This document shows, in pieces, positions 1 to 8,779 of a DNA stretch of 64,000 nucleotides (position 1 is its first letter; each line of letters begins with the position of its first letter). The DNA comes from Streptomyces microflavus (GTDB taxonomy: Bacteria > Actinomycetota > Actinomycetes > Streptomycetales > Streptomycetaceae). A program made the translations under genes and the position numbers. The DNA is taken from NCBI RefSeq assembly GCF_014650075.1, contig NZ_BMUG01000001.1:820710-884709 (forward strand). Reading direction: 5' to 3'. The notes beneath the pieces were generated by a model, which saw only the letters and a list, made by a program, of their open reading frames with translations, was not told where the DNA came from and searched no databases.

Positions 1-3000
1 TCACGCCGCTGGGTCCCACGTACTCGGCTGCCACCGCGTACTCGCCGAAATATATCTTCCCGTCTGAAATGATACCTCCGCCTATGTCGACCCCCGGCTG
101 ATGATTCGCGGGGTTGGGTCCGTAGTCGAGCTCGCGTTGTGCGTCTGCCCCCTTCGGGGTCCGGTAAATCGGAATCGGATCCTGGCATCCATCCGGCGCG
201 AGACCAAGGCGATCTGTCAGGAATGTGGGGTTGAATACATAGGTGGTCGGATTTGGTGCAGGGGTAAGGCCTAGAGGGTCAGGAGTGAGATAGCGGGCAG
301 TTTCGGGGTCGTAGGTCCGAAAATAGTTATGATGAAGGCCGGATTCCGGGTCGAAATACTGGCCAGGGAAACGGAGGGGAGTGTAGCTGGTGCTGTCGGC
401 GCCCCAGGCGGTGGTGCCCCAAAGTGTCGAGCGAGTGTGCCAGGCAATGTTGCCACTTTCGTCGATCAGCCCAGTGGGCGTGCCGACGAGATCGGTGGTA
501 ATGGCGAAAATGCGGCTGTCGATTTCGGATTGACAGGTGCTGGATGTCGCCGAAATGCGTTCGGTCTGAATGATCGGATGAAAACCGTCATGGTCCCAGG
601 TCAGTGACACTGGGGCAGGTAGCTGAGCTGATCTCGTCGTTTGCTCGCAGAGTGTGTTCCCATCCCACGTAAAGTCGGTATGGTCCCCGAGATCAACACC
701 ATCGAGATTCACGCACTTTTTGGTTATGCGGCGGCCGAGCGGGTCATAGGCATAGCTCCATCGAGCACCGTCCGGTGTTATTATCGCGGTGAGCCGACTC
801 TCTGCATCCCATTGGTACCGCCAGGTGTCCGGCTTCCGTGAGAGGCGGGCCCGCTGGCGGAGGGTTATGCGGCCAAGCGTGTCGTGTTCGTAGCGGACGT
901 TGCCTGCGCGGGTGATTGTCGTGCCGATGTAGGAGCGGCTGCCAACGGCTTCCTGGCGGGGGTGGGAAGCGGGCCAGGAGGCTTCTGCCTGGTTGCCTGC
1001 GGCGTCGTAGGCATAGCGCTCCGTCCAATTCGTCGCGTGGACAGCGGTGACGCGGCCTGCTGCGTCCAGGTCGAAGCTCCTGGTGCCGGCGAGCTGGTCG
1101 GTGAGGGCGGTCAGGCTCCCGTCCGGGCGGTAGGTGTAGTCGCGGCGTTGGATGCTGCGGCCCGCGCCGGTGACCTGCTGGGTGGTGAGGCGCCCCATCG
1201 TGTCGAACTGCGATGCGATGGTGAGGTGGTCGCCCAGGTGGCGGGCCACTTCTCTTCCCGCCGCGTTGTGCTCGAACGTGAGCGTGCGGCCGGAGGTGGT
1301 GAGCGAGGTGCGGCGGCCGGCTGCGTCATAGGCCCACGTGCTGGCTGCCTTGCTGGGGGTGGTGCGGCCGGTGCGGCGACCGAGGGCGTCGTGGGCGTAG
1401 GACACGGTCCGACCGTTGACGGTCTCCGACTTGAGGCGGCCGTACTGGTCGCGGAGCCAGGTGATGGTCGCGTCAGCGTTGACCGCTTCGGCCAGCTGGT
1501 CGGTCAGGTCGTACGCGAAGGTGGTGACGGAGCCGGCCGCGTCCTTGCGGACGATGCGGTCGAGGGCGTCCCGCTCGTAATGGGTGGTCTGGCCCAGGGC
1601 GTCCGTGCGGGCTGTGAGTCTGCCGACCGGGTCGCGTTCGTAGGCGAGTGTCCGGTCATCGAAGTCCGTCTCGGATATGAGGCGACCAGCAGGGTCGTAG
1701 GCGTAGTTCCAGGTCAGACCCTGGGGGTTGAGTACCTGGGTGAGGCGGAGTTCATGGTCGTGGGCGAACTCGTAGCGCACTCCGTCAGGACCGGTACGGG
1801 CTGTCATGACGTCGAAGTGTGTGTACTCGAAGCGGGATATGGATCCCATGGCGTCGGTGTGGGTGAGGCAGTTGCCTTCGCCGTCATACGTCCACGACTG
1901 GGTGGAGCCATCGGCGTCTGTGCGCCGAGCCGGCTTGCCCTCCGGAGTCCAGTCGAGCCGGGTGACCGCACCGAGCGGGTCGGTGAGGGCGACCGGGCGA
2001 CCGAAGGAGTCCCGCTCGATGCGCGTGGTCGCGCCGAGAGGGTCGATGATTTCGACGGGCAGGCCGGCCGCATTGCTGCGTATGCGGGTCGTGTTGCCCA
2101 ACGCGTCCGTGACGGAAGTCGGGTGTCCGGACACGTTGTACGTCGTGCGGGTGACCGCGCCCGACGGATCGATGGCCGAGATCCGGTTGCCGCGATCGTC
2201 GTACCCCTGGCGCACCACTGTCCGGTCCGGGTTGGTGATGCGGACCGGGAGGCGGAGATCGTTGTACTCGGCTGTCACTTCACGGCCGTCCGCGCGGACC
2301 GCCGTGGTCAGCTGACCGGACGCGTCGTACGTGAAGCGGGTGATGCGGCCCAGCGGATCGGTGCGGGACAGCAGCCGGTTGTAGCGGTCACGCTCAAAGC
2401 GGGTGGTCGATCCGAGCGGGTCGGTCGCCGCGATGATCTGGTGTGCTTCGTTGATCAGGTAGCGGTGGACGGCTCCGGCGGGTGTCGTCGCGGTCGTGAC
2501 GCGATGGCCCGTGGCCGGGTCGGGTTCGCCGTATTCCAGGTTCAGCGCCATGTGGCCTGCTGAGCCGCCTTCGGCGACGCACCGGTCCCGGTCGTCGTAC
2601 GCGTACTCGTAACTGCTGTTGTTGGTGTCGGTCCAGGAAGATATCCGGCCGCGCTCGTCATAGGTGAAGCGCAGGGGCAGGCCGGACGAGTTGATGATGC
2701 CGGTCAGGTGGCCGTCGGTGTAGCTGTAGCGGAGAACCTGCTGATCGGTTCCGTCCTCGGCGCCGCCCACCAGGTGCAGAGCGGTGATCCTCCCGCCCTC
2801 CGCAGTGAGCTTCAGGTGGTAGCCGCCGTGGTGCACGATCGACGTCGGGGCCCCGGAAGCGTCGTAGTCGAAGGTGATCCAGTTGCCGTTGCGGTCGTCC
2901 AGTTGGGAGAGCAGGGCCTCGGTGCCGTCGTTGTGCGTCGTGAAGTGTCTGACGTGGCCCGAGTCGGGATCGGTGATCGTGTAATCGCCGCTGGTGTCCA

Positions 3001-4504
3001 TGTCGAGTGGCCAGCGGGGACCGTGGCTGGGCAGGACCGGAACGCCGGGCGCTGGGTGCGGGTAGGACAGCAGCAAGCCATCCTCCGAGAGGAAGACGAT
3101 TCCTTCCGAGTCGATTTCCAGGCGCTGGTCCGCCGTGGACGCCCAGGACGGGCCGAACCAGCGTCCCGCCCGGTAGTCGGAGGCGACACGGCGGCGGAAC
3201 ACGAGGGGGAGCGTGCCGGGCAGCACGATGTCCGTCTGCGGCAGATACATCGCGCCGGTCGCCATGTCCACCGGGTCGGACGGATCGTCCTCGGGCGCTC
3301 GTTCCGTACGGGAGGGCTCAGCCGGGTCGTTGACTCCTTCCCGCGCAGGACCCGGCGGCTTCAGCGGCTCTTCGTGCCCCGCCCCCTTACGCAGCCCCGC
3401 CCGCAGGCCGCCCTTCAGCAGGCCGGCCCCCTTCGTCCCGGCCGCCTCCGGGAGCAGGCGCCCGACGAATTCGGACGGGTCGCTCTTCGCCGCGTCCCAC
3501 GCGTTCTCCAGGGCCCGATCGGGGTTGGCTGCGGTCCTGGCGATGCCGGAGAGCGTCATGTTGACGCCCTTGTACATCTCCGCCGGGTGGGTCAGGTTGT
3601 ACGGGTCGATCGGGTTCGTCTGGCGCAGGAAGCCCACCAGGCCACCCGTGCCCTTCAGGATGCCTCCGCCGAGGTGCGCTATCTCGACCCCCTGGGACAG
3701 GGCGTGGTCGTACAGCTCGTCCGTGAACCGGTCCCGGCCCGTCGGCTCCTTCGGTGCGTGGGCCATCGCCGCGGTGACCGCGCCCTGGGCCCGCTCGCCG
3801 GCCTCGTTCCGTGACCGCCGGGCGTCCTCCAGATCGTCCTGGGCCCGCTTCCGCTTCGACACACCCGGGTCCGAGAACGTACCGGGGTGGGGGAGGGGAT
3901 CGTCGCCGGTGCGAGCCGCGTTGTAGGCGTCGACCTTCTTGTTGAACGCCGAGACCGCCTTCTCGGAGTCCTGTGTGCCCTCCTTGTACAGCGCGATCGC
4001 CGCACGTGCCTTGCCCTGAGCGCTCGTGACGGCCGACGCGTACGTCTCCAGCGCCTTCGCCGCGTCCTCGAACGCGTCGGCCGCGCGCAGCCAGTCGGTG
4101 GGCAGGGCCTGGAACTTCGTCCGGAAGGTGTCGGCGGCCTCCCCGCGCCAGTGACCGGAGTCCAGCTTCTTCAGCCCGCCGCCGACGAGGTCGAAGGCCT
4201 TCTGGAAGTCCCGCAGGTTCTTCACCGCCGCGGTGATCTTCTCCGGCTTCCCATGGATCAGCTCGTCGGCCTCCTCGCTCTGCCCGAGCTGCTTCTCCCC
4301 GACCTCCGCGCCGAGCGACGACGCGGTCTCGTCGCCCCAGTCCTCGACCTTGTCGGCCCAGCCGTGCGCGCCGACCTTGTCCAGCCCCGCCCCGACCTTG
4401 TCCGTTGCCGCGTCGACGCCCTCGCCCAGGAGCTCCTTGCCCTTGTCCAGACCCCGTACGGTTCCGTCGACGACCTTGTCGAACGCCCCGCCCAGATCCA
4501 CCAT
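1..4504 (-). CDS. RHS/YD-repeat polymorphic toxin, WXG-type N-terminus (3' end outside window)
   Basis: The gene runs leftward and is cut by the window edge; about 1,501 residues are visible and one frame stays open throughout. The start ATG at 4504 overlaps the upstream stop as TGATG. Residues about 100-215 form a helical segment with a W-R-G motif (GHWRGEAAD) like ESX/type VII substrates. A DUF6531-type segment (DPVDMATGAMYLPQ) lies near 408, and dozens of YD repeats (YDxxGR) fill about 590-1,340. The RHS core signature FPGQYFDPESGLHHNYFRTY lies near 1,376, and a junction YVFNP...DRLGL near 1,428. After it begins a variable toxin tip (IYRTPKGADAQRELDYGPNPANHQ) that I cannot assign to a known toxin. 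RHS shells encapsulate and deliver such C-terminal toxins. Immunity would be encoded beyond position 1. Confidence 0.92.
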   Translation of the reverse strand, partial: MVDLGGAFDKVVDGTVRGLDKGKELLGEGVDAATDKVGAGLDKVGAHGWADKVEDWGDETASSLGAEVGEKQLGQSEEADELIHGKPEKITAAVKNLRDFQKAFDLVGGGLKKLDSGHWRGEAADTFRTKFQALPTDWLRAADAFEDAAKALETYASAVTSAQGKARAAIALYKEGTQDSEKAVSAFNKKVDAYNAARTGDDPLPHPGTFSDPGVSKRKRAQDDLEDARRSRNEAGERAQGAVTAAMAHAPKEPTGRDRFTDELYDHALSQGVEIAHLGGGILKGTGGLVGFLRQTNPIDPYNLTHPAEMYKGVNMTLSGIARTAANPDRALENAWDAAKSDPSEFVGRLLPEAAGTKGAGLLKGGLRAGLRKGAGHEEPLKPPGPAREGVNDPAEPSRTERAPEDDPSDPVDMATGAMYLPQTDIVLPGTLPLVFRRRVASDYRAGRWFGPSWASTADQRLEIDSEGIVFLSEDGLLLSYPHPAPGVPVLPSHGPRWPLDMDTSGDYTITDPDSGHVRHFTTHNDGTEALLSQLDDRNGNWITFDYDASGAPTSIVHHGGYHLKLTAEGGRITALHLVGGAEDGTDQQVLRYSYTDGHLTGIINSSGLPLRFTYDERGRISSWTDTNNSSYEYAYDDRDRCVAEGGSAGHMALNLEYGEPDPATGHRVTTATTPAGAVHRYLINEAHQIIAATDPLGSTTRFERDRYNRLLSRTDPLGRITRFTYDASGQLTTAVRADGREVTAEYNDLRLPVRITNPDRTVVRQGYDDRGNRISAIDPSGAVTRTTYNVSGHPTSVTDALGNTTRIRSNAAGLPVEIIDPLGATTRIERDSFGRPVALTDPLGAVTRLDWTPEGKPARRTDADGSTQSWTYDGEGNCLTHTDAMGSISRFEYTHFDVMTARTGPDGVRYEFAHDHELRLTQVLNPQGLTWNYAYDPAGRLISETDFDDRTLAYERDPVGRLTARTDALGQTTHYERDALDRIVRKDAAGSVTTFAYDLTDQLAEAVNADATITWLRDQYGRLKSETVNGRTVSYAHDALGRRTGRTTPSKAASTWAYDAAGRRTSLTTSGRTLTFEHNAAGREVARHLGDHLTIASQFDTMGRLTTQQVTGAGRSIQRRDYTYRPDGSLTALTDQLAGTRSFDLDAAGRVTAVHATNWTERYAYDAAGNQAEASWPASHPRQEAVGSRSYIGTTITRAGNVRYEHDTLGRITLRQRARLSRKPDTWRYQWDAESRLTAIITPDGARWSYAYDPLGRRITKKCVNLDGVDLGDHTDFTWDGNTLCEQTTRSAQLPAPVSLTWDHDGFHPIIQTERISATSSTCQSEIDSRIFAITTDLVGTPTGLIDESGNIAWHTRSTLWGTTAWGADSTSYTPLRFPGQYFDPESGLHHNYFRTYDPETARYLTPDPLGLTPAPNPTTYVFNPTFLTDRLGLAPDGCQDPIPIYRTPKGADAQRELDYGPNPANHQPGVDIGGGIISDGKIYFGEYAVAAEYVGPSGV

Positions 4505-5139
4505 CAGCGGGTCTCCCCCCAGCGAGGCTCCTCGGCCTGCTTCACGGTCTCCGATGAGGGATCGAGGTGCTCCTTGCCCCACGCGTCGATCTCTTCACGC
4601 TGCGCAGCGTCGACCCCCGAGGCGTCCAGCAGTGCGTCCCCCACGTCGTACCCGGTGTCCTTCCACTGCTGCTTCACCTCGCCGTGCGCCTCCTTGAAGG
4701 AGTCCACGCTCCAGTCCGGGTTGTCGAAGGCACGCTGGGTGCTGATCGTGTCCCAGCTCATGTCCTTGACCTCGTCCTCGGACAGATAGGGGTTGCCGTT
4801 GGCGGAGTTCACCACGACCTTCAGCGAGTCCTTGACGTACCGCTCCTGCTCGGCGAACGAGCCCGCCGACAACCCCAGCCCCGCAGCGAGGTTGTTGCCC
4901 CGCTGGGACAGCGTCCGCACGCCCCACTCCCACCGCTTGCAGAACGTCTCGAACTCCGACGTCAGGCCGCCGTGCCCCAACTCCAGCCCCGACAGGGCAA
5001 GATCGGAGAACCCTCGGCCCGCCGACGCCTTGCCGAGGGAGGTGAGGTCCTTCAACTCGGTGTGTGCCAGGTCGATGCCCTTCGCTATCTGCGCCAGAGT
5101 CGCCGCCGACACGTTCAGGTCCGCGCTGTCCCCGCTCAT
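4504..5139 (-). CDS. Helical WXG/ESX-associated partner protein of the RHS toxin
   Basis: This 211-residue protein has no signal peptide or membrane segment. It is mostly helical, with N-terminal heptad-like sequence (LAQIAKGIDLAHTELKDL) and a W-x-W-G element (CKRWEWGVRTL) near residue 70, reminiscent of WXG100-like or ESX-secretion-associated proteins. It overlaps the SseB-like gene upstream by ATGA and the RHS gene downstream by TGATG, so the three are almost certainly translationally coupled. I infer a chaperone or co-secreted adaptor for the RHS protein. The exact family is not recognised with certainty. Confidence 0.75.
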   Translation of the reverse strand: MSGDSADLNVSAATLAQIAKGIDLAHTELKDLTSLGKASAGRGFSDLALSGLELGHGGLTSEFETFCKRWEWGVRTLSQRGNNLAAGLGLSAGSFAEQERYVKDSLKVVVNSANGNPYLSEDEVKDMSWDTISTQRAFDNPDWSVDSFKEAHGEVKQQWKDTGYDVGDALLDASGVDAAQREEIDAWGKEHLDPSSETVKQAEEPRWGETR

Positions 5140-5639
5140 CCCGTCTCCCCCAGATCGACCGCAACATGGTCAGGCACGATGCCCGCGACCGGCGGAAACA
5201 GCACGCCGTCGGCGCTCCCCGCATCCAGGGCAACTCCTGCCGGACCGGGCAGCATCGGCACCATCACGTCCAACAGGCGCGCCCCGAGGACCGTGCGGTA
5301 CGTCCACTCCCGCGCGCCGTCCCCCTGTGCGAGCGCGAACCGGGCCAGCGCCTCTTCGTCCGAGAACGCGCAGATCCATCGCACCCCGTTCTGGTCCGCC
5401 GTCCACAGACTCCCGTGCTCGTCGAACGGCACCAGTACCGCCGCACGCCGGAACTCGCCGAGCAGCATGGTGAATTCGCGCCGAGCGATCGCCAGCGGAT
5501 CCACCGGTTTCTCGGAAGGGTTCGGTTCGGATTCCGGCGCGGTGTCTTCTCCCCGGTCCCCGGATACGGTCCAGTCGGCCAGATCAGCGAGCCTGGACCG
5601 GCGGCCGGGCTCAGGTATGTCGTCCCCGTGGTCAGTCAC
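5136..5639 (-). CDS. SseB-family protein
   Basis: 167 residues. An acidic, disordered N-terminus (about 1-45) is followed by a compact domain with the SseB N-terminal pattern: a short strand LLGEFRRAAVLVPFDE, then SLWTADQNGVRWICAFSDEEALARFA, then a hydrophobic end GVLFPPVAGIVPDHVAVDLG. In Streptomyces, SseB-fold proteins are common beside WXG/ESX substrates and RHS toxins. Their biochemical role is not established. It is the first gene of the toxin cassette and ends in a 4-nt ATGA overlap with the next gene. Confidence 0.8.
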   Translation of the reverse strand: MTDHGDDIPEPGRRSRLADLADWTVSGDRGEDTAPESEPNPSEKPVDPLAIARREFTMLLGEFRRAAVLVPFDEHGSLWTADQNGVRWICAFSDEEALARFALAQGDGAREWTYRTVLGARLLDVMVPMLPGPAGVALDAGSADGVLFPPVAGIVPDHVAVDLGETG

Positions 5640-5736
5640 GTACGGGATGGTGTCATGGCGTTCTTCACGACAGCAATGTGGAAAGCGGCCAGGTCGCCAC
5701 CGGCACGCCGCGCGGTGACCGGGCTCCGCGCCGACC

Positions 5737-6354
5737 TCAGCCCCGCCCCGCCCCCGGCTCCGCCGTCAGGTCGATCAGGCGGCAGACCGTCTCGATGTCG
5801 ATCTTGACCTGGGCGATCGACGCCCGGCCCGACAGCCATGTGATCAGCGCCGAGTGCCAGGTGTGCTCGATGACCCGGACCGCCGAGAGCTGCTCCGGGG
5901 TCGGGTGCTCCAGGCCCATCGCGTCCAGGATGATCGCCGTCGTGAGGCGGGAGACCGTGTCCACCTCCGGGCTCACGCTGCGGTCCGCGAAGGTGAGGGC
6001 GCGGACCATGGCGTCCGCGAGGTGCGGTTCGCGCTGGAGGGCGCGGAAGGCGCGCATCAGGGTCTCGGCGACCCGCTGGGCCGCGTCGTCACCAGCCGGC
6101 GGGCGTTTGCGGAGGGTGGAGTGCATGTGCTGGAGCTGGTCCTGCATGGTGGCGACCAGCAGGTGGATCTTGGAGGGGAAGTAGCGGTAGAGCGTGCCGA
6201 GGGCGACCCCGGCCGCCTCCGCCACCTCGCGCATCTGCACCGCCTCGAAACCGCCCCGGCTCGCGAGCTGTGCGCTGGCGTGCAGGATGCGGCGGCGACG
6301 GGCCTCCTGCCGCTCGGTCAGCGGAGGCGCTGCCGGTCTGGCGTCCGCGGTCAT
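5737..6354 (-). CDS. kstR: TetR-family repressor, KstR type
   Basis: 205 residues from ATG 6354, chosen because a GGGGAC element precedes it; an in-frame extension to 6483 lacks family similarity. The N-terminal TetR helix-turn-helix reads EAVQMREVAEAAGVALGTLYRYFPSK, very close to the DNA-reading helix of mycobacterial/rhodococcal KstR. That repressor controls cholesterol-catabolism genes and is released by a steroid acyl-CoA intermediate. The C-terminal ligand domain continues in KstR style (HLLVATMQDQLQHM, IEHTWHSALITWLSGR). Three matches to the KstR operator consensus occur in the window, one of them about 190 bp upstream of this gene, which supports the assignment and suggests autoregulation. 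Confidence 0.85.
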   Translation of the reverse strand: MTADARPAAPPLTERQEARRRRILHASAQLASRGGFEAVQMREVAEAAGVALGTLYRYFPSKIHLLVATMQDQLQHMHSTLRKRPPAGDDAAQRVAETLMRAFRALQREPHLADAMVRALTFADRSVSPEVDTVSRLTTAIILDAMGLEHPTPEQLSAVRVIEHTWHSALITWLSGRASIAQVKIDIETVCRLIDLTAEPGAGRG

Positions 6355-6547
6355 GCTGTCCCCATCCGCGATCCGTACGTGGTCATGCCGTCCCCGTTCA
6401 CGATCCGTGATCCCCGGTTCGTTCCCTGAGTTGCGCACCGGGCGCGCACAGCATGCCAGGGCGTCCGTCGTGGCGCGAATCACCTGATCCGGACCTCACA
6501 CAGACGCTACCTGCCGGTAGATTCGATGCACGTCGAACGATCAAGTC

Positions 6548-6561
6548 TGAAACTTGTTCTA
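6548..6561. promoter_or_regulatory. KstR-type operator 1 (kstR / glycosyltransferase intergenic region)
   Basis: TGAAACTTGTTCTA fits the KstR consensus TnnAACnnGTTnnA exactly. It lies between divergent kstR and the glycosyltransferase operon. A possible rightward -10 (TAGATT, 6560-6565) overlaps its right end, so repressor binding should block the rightward promoter. Confidence 0.75.
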
Positions 6562-6615
6562 GATTAGCGCTACCGGTTACGCTCCGGCGAACACGCAGTC
6601 AGAAGGGGGCCGAGT

Positions 6616-7932
6616 GTGACCGCTGAGGCCATAGAAACGGGCCCCCGCACGGGCGACAGCAGCTTCTCCGCCGGGGCCGGCGACCGGCCGCTGCGCATCG
6701 CGCTCCTCACGTACAAGGGCAACCCGTTCTGCGGCGGGCAGGGTGTGTACGTCCGCCACCTCGGGCGCGAGCTCGCGCGGCTGGGTCACAGCGTCGAGGT
6801 CATCGGCGCGCAGCCCTACCCCGTGCTCGACGAGGGCGTCCCGCTCACCGAGCTGCCCAGCCTGGACCTGTACCGGCAGCCCGACCCCTTCCGCACCCCG
6901 AAGCGGGGCGAGTACCGGGACTGGGTCGACCTCGCCGAGGTCGCCACCATGTGGACCGGCGGCTTCCCCGAGCCCCTCACCTTCAGCCTCCGCGCCCGCC
7001 GCCATCTCCTGGCCCGGCGCGGCGAGTTCGACGTCGTCCACGACAACCAGACCCTCGGTTACGGGCTCCTCGGCGACCTCGGGGCCCCGCTCGTGACGAC
7101 GATCCACCACCCCATCACCGTGGACCGCAGGCTCGACCTGGAGGCCGCGACCAGCCGCCGCCGGCGCGCCTCCGTACGCCGCTGGTACGCCTTCACCCGG
7201 ATGCAGAAGCGGGTCGCCCGCAAGCTACCCACCGTCCTCACCGTCTCCGGCTCCTCCCGTGACGAGATCGTCGAGGACCTCGGCGTACGCCCGGACCGGA
7301 TCAGCGTCGTCCACATCGGCGCCGACACCGACCTGTGGTCGCCCGACCCCTCCGTCGCCGAGGTGCCGGGCCGCATCGTCACCACCTCCAGCGCCGACGT
7401 CCCGCTCAAGGGCCTCGTCCACCTCGTCGACGCGCTCGCCAAGCTCCGTACGGAGAACCCCGCCGCCCACCTCGTCGTCGTCGGCAAGCGCGCCGAGGAC
7501 GGGCCCGTCGCCCGGGCCATAGAGCGGCACGGGCTCACCGACGCCGTCGAGTTCGTCAAGGGCATCAGCGACGCCGAGCTGGTCGACCTCGTGCGCAGCG
7601 CCCAGGTCTCCTGTGTGCCGTCGCTGTACGAGGGGTTCTCGCTGCCCGCCGCCGAGGCCATGGCCACCGGCACGCCCCTGGTCGCCACCACCGGCGGCGC
7701 GATCCCCGAGGTCTCCGGCCGCGACGGGGAGACCTGCCTGGCCGTCGCCCCCGGCGACCCGGACGCGCTGGCGGGGGCCCTCGCCCGGCTGCTGGCCGAC
7801 CCCGAGCTGCGCGCCCGCCTCGGCGCGGCGGGCCGTGAGCGGGTGCTGGCCAACTTCACCTGGGCCCGGGCGGCCGCCGGAACGGCCGAGCTGTACCGTC
7901 AGGCGATCGCCGTCCGCGGAGCCCGCAGGTGA
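6616..7932 (+). CDS. Family 4 glycosyltransferase (GT-B fold)
   Basis: 438 residues from GTG 6616, preceded by a purine-rich ribosome binding site at 6601-6609. The N-terminal Rossmann half carries the donor-side loop GGQGVYVRHLGRELARLGH. The C-terminal half has the retaining GT4 signature SLYEGFSLPAAEAMATGTPLV, with the E-x7-E pair, then GGAIPEV. The acceptor and sugar cannot be read from sequence. There is no membrane segment, so it should act in the cytosol. It is the first gene of an apparent three-gene operon with a methyltransferase and a toroid-fold protein. A KstR-type operator lies 54 bp upstream. Confidence 0.9.
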   Translation: MTAEAIETGPRTGDSSFSAGAGDRPLRIALLTYKGNPFCGGQGVYVRHLGRELARLGHSVEVIGAQPYPVLDEGVPLTELPSLDLYRQPDPFRTPKRGEYRDWVDLAEVATMWTGGFPEPLTFSLRARRHLLARRGEFDVVHDNQTLGYGLLGDLGAPLVTTIHHPITVDRRLDLEAATSRRRRASVRRWYAFTRMQKRVARKLPTVLTVSGSSRDEIVEDLGVRPDRISVVHIGADTDLWSPDPSVAEVPGRIVTTSSADVPLKGLVHLVDALAKLRTENPAAHLVVVGKRAEDGPVARAIERHGLTDAVEFVKGISDAELVDLVRSAQVSCVPSLYEGFSLPAAEAMATGTPLVATTGGAIPEVSGRDGETCLAVAPGDPDALAGALARLLADPELRARLGAAGRERVLANFTWARAAAGTAELYRQAIAVRGARR

Positions 7933-8047
7933 CTGCGCCGTATCCGCAGGTGGCCGCGTTCTACCCGCAGGTGACGGCGATCCCGTTCACCGGCACCCGT
8001 AACCCGCTTCTCTGAACCCGTACCTCCGACCTCGAAGGCAGGCCCTC

Positions 8048-8779
8048 GTGCTGACCGTCGACTTCACCCGCTTCCCGCTCGCCGCCGGCGACCGAGTGCT
8101 CGACCTGGGCTGCGGTGCCGGCCGGCATGCCTTCGAGTGTTACCGGCGCGGTGCGCAGGTCGTCGCCCTCGACCAGAACGGCGAGGAGATCCGCGAGGTC
8201 GCCAAGTGGTTCGCCGCGATGAAGGAGGCCGGGGAGGCCCCCGAGGGCGCCACCGCCACCGCGATGGAGGGCGACGCCCTCAACCTGCCCTTCCCCGACG
8301 ACTCCTTCGACGTCGTGATCATCTCCGAGGTCATGGAGCACATCCCGGACGACAAGGGCGTCCTCGCCGAGATGGTCCGGGTCCTCAAGCCGGGCGGCCG
8401 GATCGCCATCACCGTCCCGCGCTACGGCCCCGAGAAGATCTGCTGGACCCTCTCCGACGCCTACCACGAGGTCGAGGGCGGCCACATCCGGATCTACAAG
8501 GCCGACCAGCTCCTCGCCCGCATCCGCGAGGCCGGACTCAAGCCGTACGGCACCCACCACGCCCACGCCCTGCACTCGCCGTACTGGTGGCTGAAGTGCG
8601 CCTTCGGCGTCGACAACGACCGTGCGCTGCCGGTGCGGGCGTACCACAAGCTGCTCGTCTGGGACATCATGAAGAAGCCGCTCGCCACCCGGGTCGCCGA
8701 GCAGCTGCTCAACCCGGTCGTCGGCAAGAGCTTCGTCGCGTACGCCACCAAGCCGCATCTTCCGAAGGCCGAGGCGTGA
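8048..8779 (+). CDS. Class I SAM-dependent methyltransferase
   Basis: 243 residues from GTG 8048. Motif I is VLDLGCGAGRHAFE (about residue 17), the acidic adenosine-contact region is VVALDQNGEEI, and post-motif I has FDVVIISEVMEHI; the pattern is that of the UbiE/type-11 small-molecule methyltransferases. The C-terminal region (HHAHALHSPYWWLKCAFGVDND) is unusual and aromatic, possibly an acceptor-binding lid. It ends in a GTGA overlap with the next gene, indicating coupled translation. The acceptor is probably the product of the adjacent glycosyltransferase (inference). Confidence 0.88.
   Translation: MLTVDFTRFPLAAGDRVLDLGCGAGRHAFECYRRGAQVVALDQNGEEIREVAKWFAAMKEAGEAPEGATATAMEGDALNLPFPDDSFDVVIISEVMEHIPDDKGVLAEMVRVLKPGGRIAITVPRYGPEKICWTLSDAYHEVEGGHIRIYKADQLLARIREAGLKPYGTHHAHALHSPYWWLKCAFGVDNDRALPVRAYHKLLVWDIMKKPLATRVAEQLLNPVVGKSFVAYATKPHLPKAEA

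Noticed and set aside
884-2563. Long open frame on the plus strand opposite the RHS gene
   Set aside because: It mirrors the G/C-rich third positions of the RHS repeats; composition is Val/Gly/Arg-rich without recognisable domains, whereas the minus-strand frame encodes clear YD repeats.
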